From: Caldora sp965222765
GTDB lineage: Bacteria; Cyanobacteriota; Cyanobacteriia; Cyanobacteriales; Coleofasciculaceae
NCBI GenBank assembly: GCA_965222765.1
Contig: CBDCVG010000093.1
Coordinates: 1 to 64,000, forward strand
Direction of reading: 5' to 3'
DNA: 64,000 nucleotides
Shown: positions 58,001 to 64,000 of the stretch, one piece after another
Layout of the letters: the number at the start of each line of letters is the position of its first letter
How positions within the stretch are numbered: position 1 is the first letter of the stretch
Translations under genes and position numbers: made by a program
Notes under the pieces: generated by a model
The model's input: only the letters and a program-made list of their open reading frames with translations
The model's database searches: none
Told to the model about the DNA's origin: nothing

Positions 58001-59555
58001 CAGCGGTTTGTTTCCACAAAGAGCGGTCATCAGGATGAATTCGTTTGAGGAGTTGGTCGTAGCTTGGTTCGGAGCGGGTTGGATCAACACCAAAAATGCG
58101 GCATAGCTCCTCTGACCAGATAAATTTATTAGTCAGTACATTGTATTCCCAGCTACCAATATGGGCAATTCTTTGGGCTTGGGCAAGAGAAGCTTGGGAG
58201 CTCGCAGCGTTATCAAGTGCTGTACGAAGCTTTTCCTCTGTTCGTTTTTGCTCGGTGATATCCAAAATGGTAGTAACAACAAAACGTTTACCATCCTGCT
58301 GTTGAAAACAGCTCCGCTTGACATCAACTATTAACTCTGAACCATCCTGGCGGGATACAGTAAATTCCCCTTGGTCATAATTTCCGACTTGAATAAACTC
58401 TTGATATTCTTTAATTAACTCTGATTTTTTAGCTGAGCTTAACTGGGTAAAATGTACGGTAAATGGTTGATTAATGAGTTCTTCTTGAGTGAATCCATAT
58501 ACTTGACAATAGGCAGGATTAACATCTATAAAGTAACCGTTTTCATCTGTTAAACAAATGCCTACTGGAGCAGAAGTTAGAATTGAGCGGTTTAATCTGT
58601 GGCGGTTATTTAGCTCTTCTTGAGCAAGTTTGCGCTCCCTTGCTTCGAGAGCCAAAGATACTAAATCGGCGGCAGAGCGAGCAAAATTTTGGTCTTCAGC
58701 TGTCCAGCTACGAGCAGTACTAACATGTTCATTAGATAAAACTCCCACTGTCTCTCCTCCTAATCGAATGGGAGCATCCAACATCGAAGTGATATTCAAA
58801 GGAGTTAGATAAGACTCAGAAAATTCGCAAGTTTCGGGAGCGGTATGGGCATCATCTGCTATTATTAATTTATTTGTCCTCAAAGCTTGAAAATAAGCTG
58901 GATAGTCAGTCTCCACCAGTTCAATCCCTGCAGTATGTTGGTTCAGACTCCATTCAAATAAGTCAAGACATTGAATAAGCGTGCGCGTTGGGTCAAAAAG
59001 CCAGACACTAACCCGTTCAACCTCAAGATTATGGGCAGTTGTTTGAGTGATGTGGGCCAAAGCTGCTGGCAAATCTCCCTGATTGAGTGCTTGATTACTG
59101 GCAAGTTCTGTTAGTACTCTATTATGATGGCGCAGTAGATTATTTTGTTGAGTTAGTTGTTTTTGTAGCCTACCGATTTTCAACTGATTCTCAACGCGGG
59201 TTAGAACCTCTTCTACCTGAAACGGTTTAGTAATATAGTCTACCCCACCTACCTTAAAAGCCCTCACCTTATCCGATACTTCATACAAGGCACTCAGGAA
59301 GATAATCGGAATATCTTGAGTTTCCGGATTTGCTTTTAATTGTTCGCATACTTGGTAGCCATCCATTTCCGGCATCAAGATGTCCAGTAAAATCACCTCA
59401 GGGGGACTTGACTGGACAGATCTTAGGGCCAGTCTACCATTGGGTGCTAGCCGCACTTTATACCCTTGCTCAGATAACATGCTGGTTAACAAGTTCAAAT
59501 TAGCATGGGTGTCATCAACAACTAAAATATTGCCTTTAGATTTGTCATTGGTCAT
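55065..59555 (-). CDS. Giant hybrid histidine kinase (REC-GAF-PAS3-GAF-PAS-HK-REC)
   Basis: 1496 residues, no membrane helix. In order: receiver ~8-125 (Asp in ILLDILMPEMDG); GAF ~165-310; PAS ~325-440; PAS ~455-575; PAS ~580-705; second GAF ~705-860; PAS ~870-985; HisKA with phospho-His in FLANMSHELRTPLNAILGF (~1013); HATPase ~1060-1240 with DTGPGIAP and GTGLGLSI; receiver ~1270-1390 (Asp in LILMDMRMPVMDG); short tail. The ATPase domain holds a ~40-residue insert rich in Gln/Thr/Asn (KDKQQRTNNKGQTT) encoded by TTTGTTG/TTTGTCC heptamers. It is 24 bp from the next kinase, suggesting an operon. Confidence 0.93.
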   Translation of the reverse strand: MTNDKSKGNILVVDDTHANLNLLTSMLSEQGYKVRLAPNGRLALRSVQSSPPEVILLDILMPEMDGYQVCEQLKANPETQDIPIIFLSALYEVSDKVRAFKVGGVDYITKPFQVEEVLTRVENQLKIGRLQKQLTQQNNLLRHHNRVLTELASNQALNQGDLPAALAHITQTTAHNLEVERVSVWLFDPTRTLIQCLDLFEWSLNQHTAGIELVETDYPAYFQALRTNKLIIADDAHTAPETCEFSESYLTPLNITSMLDAPIRLGGETVGVLSNEHVSTARSWTAEDQNFARSAADLVSLALEARERKLAQEELNNRHRLNRSILTSAPVGICLTDENGYFIDVNPAYCQVYGFTQEELINQPFTVHFTQLSSAKKSELIKEYQEFIQVGNYDQGEFTVSRQDGSELIVDVKRSCFQQQDGKRFVVTTILDITEQKRTEEKLRTALDNAASSQASLAQAQRIAHIGSWEYNVLTNKFIWSEELCRIFGVDPTRSEPSYDQLLKRIHPDDRSLWKQTAAHMIAQGGACEFNFRIVQPNGQIRQVEARGESVVNSTGKVIQLLGTVLDITERYQAKVALQASEQKYRNLVETSQDMIWSVDVQGHYTFVNQAAKQIYGYEPSEMLRRPFTDFLPSQQKHQELVVFQELITTGSIFQYETTHLTKDGRPINLMFNAIAQQDEQGNVIGITGTTSDITERKHTEDALRLIVEGTASSTGMEFFRSCVRYLAQVLQVHYAVVTEFADEGKTKVRTLAFWMGEGFGGNVEYNLAGTPCDNVLAGMICHYPKGVQQLFPQDQDLVDLGVESYWGSPLTTSAGEVLGHLAVLDLKPMVYNPGKEMILQIFAARTGAEVERQLAEQALQASQEKFAGILDIAEDAIISVDEKQRIQLFNQGAEKIFGYTANEIIGQSLDILIPETKRELHQQHIRNFATSEAKSRKMANRYSNIFGCRKDGTQFPAEASISQLQVPEGVLFTVMLKDISDRQRSEASLQQALEAAEVANRAKSEFLANMSHELRTPLNAILGFTQVMSRDTYVSIEQREHLEIISRSGEHLLELINDILEMSKIEAGRSTFKQTSFDLYYLLEGLEEMLGLKAQLKELQLIFEQAPELPRYIQTDEGKLRQVLINLLGNAIKFTKEGGVTLRVKVGSWGDRGARQDKGASIEFSILDSQTTKDKQQRTNNKGQTTIIFEIEDTGPGIAPSELSSIFEPFTQTATGHKSNEGTGLGLSISNKFVELMGGKLSVSSVLEQGTVFRFDIPISLAQVIDNPIVETSQRVIGLAPNQRLCRILVVEDKWTNRLLLFRLLTIVGFSVREATNGEEAVALWESWEPHLILMDMRMPVMDGYEATKKIRSHVKGQATVIIALTASVFEEHRAAVLSAGCDDFIRKPFREKLLLAKISDYLGVNYIYEEQNKLKKIKEVNTISDLKLENLDLSVMPREWLCQINLAAEACNDEKIIVLIEQIPEQHKEVKSALTKLVNGFRVDLIFDLTQIYM

Positions 59556-59556
59556 T

Positions 59557-59593
59557 TGTTGTTTGTTATTTGTTGTTTGTTATTTGTTATTCT
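59557..59593. repeat. STRR array (TTTGTTG/TTTGTTA)
   Basis: Five heptamers between the two kinase genes, covering the leader of the first and the last codons of the second. Related heptamers lie inside both genes at 55985-56045 and 60610-60660. Confidence 0.85.
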
Positions 59594-62500
59594 TCATTCC
59601 CGATTCTTCAATTAAAGCCAATAGTTCCTCAAACTGAAACTGGTTAGCTAAGGAAGCTAGAGTATTAGCTAGATGATGATTTTGCTGTCGTATTTGTTCG
59701 ATGAGGGTGAGCATCAAATCTAAATCACCCTCTACTGTTGCTTCTTGGAAGTTGGCTAACCAATCGGTAGGTAAATTCGCAATAGTAGCGGGAGTAAGGA
59801 TAGATGCTCCTTGGAAACTTTCCTGTATGGCTAAACCTATTGCTGATGCTAACCCTTGACTATCAGTATCAGTTGGCAGAGACTTTTCTTCAGTAACTAC
59901 TTCTTCGCAAATATAACGTACCCCCAGATGCTGCTTCATTGCTTCAAATATTTCCGACTCTCGGAATGGCTTGCGGATAAAATCATCACAACCAGTAGCT
60001 AAAGCCACAGTTCGCTCTTCTTCTGAACTACTAGCAGTTAGAGCAATAATTACGGTTGTTGTTTGTTGTTTGGGAATTGAATTTTGAATTGAAGCGCTCC
60101 TTCGCTCCCTGACACGAATCTGCTGGGTAGCTTCATATCCATCCATAACTGGCATTCGCAAATCCATCCAGATTAAGTGGGGTTGCCAATTTTCCCATAC
60201 TTCAATTGCTTCTTCTCCGTTACTAGCTTCCCTCAGTTCAAAATCAAGGGGGGAAAGTAAATTAACTAATAGTTGACGATTGTACTCTCGATCATCGACA
60301 ATTAAAAGCCGATAATGGGGTTGATTGGGTTTTAGAGCAATGACTCGGCGCGTTGGTTGTTGAGTTTTAATGGTAGTGGCTTCAACAACAATGACTGGAA
60401 GAGTAACTTTGAAGATAGTACCACTTCCTACTTTACTACTAACAGTGATTTCACCCCCCATCAATTGTACAAACTTACGGCTAATCGCTAATCCTAAACC
60501 GGTTCCTTCCTGAAATTGTTGATTAGTTGAGGCTTGTACAAAGGGTTCAAAGATACTCTCTAATTCCTCTGGAGCAATGCCAATTCCTGTGTCTTCGACT
60601 TCAAAGGCAATTGTTGTTTGTCCTTTGTTGTTTGTCCTTTGTTGTTTGTTCTTTGCCAATGACCAATGACTAATGACTAATGACATTCGTACTGATACAC
60701 TTCCCTTGTGGGTAAACTTAATGGCATTATTGAGTAGGTTAATTAGTACTTGACGCAATTTAAGCTGATCGGTGTGCAGGAATTGAGGGACATCAGTAGA
60801 GCATTCAAAGACTAACTGCAATTTCTTCTCTAATGCCTTGAGGTGGAACATTGCTTCTAAGTCATCCACCAGGGAATAGAAGTCAAAGTTAGTTTGGTTG
60901 AGAGTGATGGAACCTGCTTCAACTTTGGACATATCTAGCACGTTGTTAATCAAACTCAGCAGGTGTTGTCCACTATGGTGAATAATGCGGATGTGTTTTT
61001 GGTGTTGTGGGGAAAGATTAGAAGAGTGGCTCATTAGTTGAGCAAAGCCGAGGATGGCATTGAGGGGAGTACGCAACTCGTGACTGGTACTGGCAAGGAA
61101 GGTACTTTTAGCTCGGTTGGCTACTTCTGCTGCTGCTAGAGCTTGCTGTAAGGTTTCTTCCGCTAGTTGGCGCTCGGTAACATCCCAGAAAATACCTTGA
61201 GTACCGATAATTTGACCATTTTCATCCCTGACTGGAGTTTTGATTACTTGTACATAGATGGGTGAGTTATCGACGGGAGCTTGGTGTTTCTCAACAATAT
61301 CTAGGGTTGCTCCAGTTTGCATGATTGTTTCATTGTCAGCAGTGTATTTATCTGCTAACTCTTGAGGATATAATTCGTAGACGGTTTTTCCTAGACATTC
61401 TGCCAAAGTCATACCTAAAGTAGAGAGGAAGGTTCGGTTACCAAAGATGAGCCTTCCTTGAGTGTCGGTGCGATAGAGACACTGAGGTAAAACATCTACT
61501 AAAGACTGGTATTGCAGCTGAGAGTCTCTCAATGCTTGCTCAGCCCGTTTACGACTACTGATGTCAGTAAGCATCCCTAAGGCTCCAATATATTGCCCCT
61601 CCTCATCAAAAATTGCAGTTGTTGAAATAATTGTCCACAAATCAGAACCATCTTTACAGCGGAACTTGAAGTCATGCTGTTCACTTATTCCCTGGCGACG
61701 GCGTTTTACATTATTGCTGGCAACCTTTTTGCCTTCTTCCTCAATGAAAGCAAACATCGACATACCCACCATTTCTTCAACGCGATAGCCCAGCATTTGA
61801 GCCATTTTGGGGTTAACAAAGGTAGTAATACTTTCCACGTCGATTATCCAAATTCCTTCATTGGATGTTTCAACAATACGGCGATAGCGCTCTTCACTCT
61901 CTTTTAGAGCTTCTTCTGCTTGCTTTTGCTCAGTGATATCTTGGATTTGAGCAATAGAATAAAGGGGTTGTTGCTGTGTATTACGAACTAGGGAAACACT
62001 GAGTAAAGCCCAAATAATATGCCCATTTTTGTGTAGATAACGCTTTTGTAGGTTGTAAGAGGGAATTTCTCCCGCCAACAGTTGCTGAGCATAGTTGCGG
62101 CTAACTTCCACATCCGCTGGATAGGTAATCTCTGGAAAGCTCAGAGAGAGCAACTCCGGCTCTGAGTAGCCTAAAATTTGGCAAACTGAAGTATTAACTG
62201 CCAAAAACTGACCCTCTGGAGAAACCAAACACATGCCGATTGCTGCGGTTTCAAAGGCATTTTTAAACCGTTGGGTGCTCTCTTCCAATGCCTCTGTGCG
62301 TTTAGCAACTTCCTCTTCTAAAGTGTGATTGTAGTTTGCTAACAGTTGTTGTGCTTGTTGGCGTTCCGTAATATCTTGAAAAGCGACTAGGGCATAAACA
62401 ATGTTACCCTGTTGGTCATAGATTGGTCTTCCCCAACCCTCTACAGGAATAATCTTGTCTTGGGAGTGGATTTCTAAATCATCTACAGTAGTACTTTCAC

Positions 62501-64000
62501 CCCTCAAGGCTCGCACGATGGGTAAGTCTTCAGAGGGATAAAGCTGATTAGTTCCGGCAATATAATTATCATAAACTTCGGCAATTGTATCTGGAGTAGT
62601 TTCCCGAACAACTCCTTTGCCCAGTAACTCCTGTGCTCTCTGATTGATATAGTAGGGACTACCATACTGATCCAGCACTGCTACTCCTACTGGCATCGCT
62701 TCGAGGAATTGATTCAATCGACTTTCATTGGCCTGAACTTCTGCATAAAGTTTGGCATTTTCTATCGAAATTGCTGCTTGGGAGGATAAGAAATTTAATA
62801 CTTCCAAGCGCTCTGGGGTAAATGCCTCTGTAGTCAGGTTATTTTCTAGGTACAGGATACCCACCAATTTGCCTTGATTGAGCAAGGGAGTACACAAGAT
62901 TGATTTTGGCTGCTGTTTAAGGATATAGGGAGTACGGGTGAAATTTCCTTCCCGAGCTGCATCATTTAAAACAATGCTCTCTTGAGTACGGATAACATAG
63001 TTGACAATGGCATTAGCAATCAAAGGATTATCACTTCTACCACTTACGTTTTCAATAGGGATAGACAGTGAAAGCTCAACAATAAAATCTCCCTCATTAC
63101 GTGTGATAACCTTCTGCCCTCTGTTCCCCTCCAAGGAGCGGTTAGGGGTGGGTTCTTCTACCTTCTGCCTTCTTTTTACTTCCTCTGAGTTAACCTTTCC
63201 TGAAGCTTCAATCATCCATTGCCCGTTTTTTTCCATTAACAGATAACCTATTTCTGCTCCTGCATTTTCGATGATGATGTTCAGCATTTTGGTTAACAGG
63301 TTATCTAAGACAATTTCACCGGCAAGAGCTTGTGAAGCTTTGAGGATGCTAGTTAAATCTAACGCGGCAGCTGTTTTAGTATCTTTACCTGAAGTTGTTG
63401 TGGTAATCCTTGAAGCATGTTGGGCGAAAAATTGGGGATACCGTTCCTCCAAATCCTTAACTTTCGCCCAAGTTTGGCAGTTGCTATAGCAAGAGTGAGC
63501 CTTAATCAGATAAGTTCCAGCAATTTCCCACCTACTATGGGTTAGATAGAACTCTGCTGCCAACTCATAAGCCAAGGCTTCCTCATGGGGGTATTTGTTA
63601 TCTCTAGCCCCTTTAATGGCTCGTTCATAAAACTCCGTTGCTTCCCAATTTTGCCCCAAGACTCGCGCCTTCTCTGCTGCTACTAGCTCATATTGATGCT
63701 GAAAATTTATCGGCGCATAATCTGCCCAATTTTTCAGCTGCTGCTGGTTAGCTGTTACTTGTTCTAAATATTCTTGCTGTTTATCACTTGTAGCAGCCGC
63801 ATAGATTGCCAAGAGAGACAGAGAATAGTAGAAACAATTGACAGTAACAGCCAGCAACCTTGTCGCAGCTTGTTCGTATAATTCTGCTAATTTGGTGTTA
63901 CCATCTAATAATCTGCCAATTTGGAGATGTGTTGCCTGCCTTTGGTCTTCATCCATTAAATAATAAGCAGCTTGTTGAACCTGGTCGTGTAAGAATTTAA
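59580..64000 (-). CDS. Multi-sensor hybrid histidine kinase, N-terminus outside window
   Basis: At least 1473 residues; the frame stays open to the window edge (FLHDQVQQAAYYLM...), a sequence typical of the AAA/TPR part of Ser/Thr kinase-AAA-GAF-histidine kinase multi-sensors, so a kinase and ATPase probably lie upstream. Visible from Met at 63956: helical TPR-like ~1-170; GAF ~195-395; PAS ~410-525; PAS ~560-690; PAS ~690-815; PAS ~820-935; HisKA with phospho-His in FLASTSHELRTPLNAILGF (~958); HATPase with DTGIGIAP, GTGLGLAI; receiver with Asp in LIWMDLRMPVMDG (~1263); C-terminal Hpt-like tail. It also carries heptamer-derived inserts in the ATPase and receiver domains. Confidence 0.9.
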   Translation of the reverse strand, partial: KFLHDQVQQAAYYLMDEDQRQATHLQIGRLLDGNTKLAELYEQAATRLLAVTVNCFYYSLSLLAIYAAATSDKQQEYLEQVTANQQQLKNWADYAPINFQHQYELVAAEKARVLGQNWEATEFYERAIKGARDNKYPHEEALAYELAAEFYLTHSRWEIAGTYLIKAHSCYSNCQTWAKVKDLEERYPQFFAQHASRITTTTSGKDTKTAAALDLTSILKASQALAGEIVLDNLLTKMLNIIIENAGAEIGYLLMEKNGQWMIEASGKVNSEEVKRRQKVEEPTPNRSLEGNRGQKVITRNEGDFIVELSLSIPIENVSGRSDNPLIANAIVNYVIRTQESIVLNDAAREGNFTRTPYILKQQPKSILCTPLLNQGKLVGILYLENNLTTEAFTPERLEVLNFLSSQAAISIENAKLYAEVQANESRLNQFLEAMPVGVAVLDQYGSPYYINQRAQELLGKGVVRETTPDTIAEVYDNYIAGTNQLYPSEDLPIVRALRGESTTVDDLEIHSQDKIIPVEGWGRPIYDQQGNIVYALVAFQDITERQQAQQLLANYNHTLEEEVAKRTEALEESTQRFKNAFETAAIGMCLVSPEGQFLAVNTSVCQILGYSEPELLSLSFPEITYPADVEVSRNYAQQLLAGEIPSYNLQKRYLHKNGHIIWALLSVSLVRNTQQQPLYSIAQIQDITEQKQAEEALKESEERYRRIVETSNEGIWIIDVESITTFVNPKMAQMLGYRVEEMVGMSMFAFIEEEGKKVASNNVKRRRQGISEQHDFKFRCKDGSDLWTIISTTAIFDEEGQYIGALGMLTDISSRKRAEQALRDSQLQYQSLVDVLPQCLYRTDTQGRLIFGNRTFLSTLGMTLAECLGKTVYELYPQELADKYTADNETIMQTGATLDIVEKHQAPVDNSPIYVQVIKTPVRDENGQIIGTQGIFWDVTERQLAEETLQQALAAAEVANRAKSTFLASTSHELRTPLNAILGFAQLMSHSSNLSPQHQKHIRIIHHSGQHLLSLINNVLDMSKVEAGSITLNQTNFDFYSLVDDLEAMFHLKALEKKLQLVFECSTDVPQFLHTDQLKLRQVLINLLNNAIKFTHKGSVSVRMSLVISHWSLAKNKQQRTNNKGQTTIAFEVEDTGIGIAPEELESIFEPFVQASTNQQFQEGTGLGLAISRKFVQLMGGEITVSSKVGSGTIFKVTLPVIVVEATTIKTQQPTRRVIALKPNQPHYRLLIVDDREYNRQLLVNLLSPLDFELREASNGEEAIEVWENWQPHLIWMDLRMPVMDGYEATQQIRVRERRSASIQNSIPKQQTTTVIIALTASSSEEERTVALATGCDDFIRKPFRESEIFEAMKQHLGVRYICEEVVTEEKSLPTDTDSQGLASAIGLAIQESFQGASILTPATIANLPTDWLANFQEATVEGDLDLMLTLIEQIRQQNHHLANTLASLANQFQFEELLALIEESGMKNNK

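Overview
The window is cyanobacterial. Evidence: many HIP1 octamers (GCGATCGC), a tiny petL-like cytochrome b6f gene, a CcmM-type carboxysome protein, a DUF4351 Rpn protein, heptad/octad STRR repeats and very large multi-PAS/GAF hybrid kinases. The repeats and kinases suggest a filamentous (oscillatorialean-type) organism; this is an inference, since no rRNA or tRNA gene is visible.

Layout. 1-7.7 kb: ordinary chromosome with an HpnB-like glycosyltransferase (cut by the window edge), a Uma2 nuclease, petL, aroB, three further glycosyltransferases and upp. 8-11 kb: an FAD oxidoreductase followed by a FeoB-like GTPase/transporter behind a Zur-like box. 11-26.3 kb: a metal-efflux RND system (adaptor at 11-12.7 kb, permease at 19.5-22.6 kb, lipoprotein, His-rich protein, RppA/RppB-type two-component system). 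It is split by a conflict block: an Rpn nuclease with a tandem array of its C-terminal domain, a TPR-CHAT protease, a membrane protein, and a DUF433/DUF5615 toxin-antitoxin pair. 26.5-55 kb: a zinc island. It holds a CDF exporter with two SmtB-type operators, an intact ZnuABC-type importer, a TonB-like protein, zinc-related HisI, CcmM and HemB paralogues, a COG0523 GTPase with a WD40 partner, zur itself, an ArsR/SmtB sensor, and a second GTPase with two odd metallophosphoesterases. Six reasonable Zur boxes and one weak one are spread over 8-54 kb. 55-64 kb: two adjacent giant hybrid histidine kinases, the second cut by the window end.

The zinc island is heavily remodelled: a second znu cluster with an internal deletion fusing znuA and znuC remnants, scars of further ABC permease copies, a degraded FeoB-like copy, a frameshifted FAD protein, a duplicated 5' end of the arsR gene flanking methyltransferase and integrase fragments, an IS remnant inside a higA fragment, several orphan or broken toxin-antitoxin genes, and a 112-bp MITE-like element.

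The most unusual items are: (i) the Rpn gene with an in-frame internal ribosome site and start, whose exact 286-bp 3' unit is repeated three more times, giving stand-alone DUF4351 proteins (possible amplified intragenic antitoxin); (ii) the Zur-linked oxidoreductase/FeoB-like pair with a cysteine-rich gate, a candidate zinc rather than iron transporter; (iii) an unrecognised four-gene operon at 45.6-47.1 kb; and (iv) a stand-alone HEPN-like protein at 48.7-50.2 kb.
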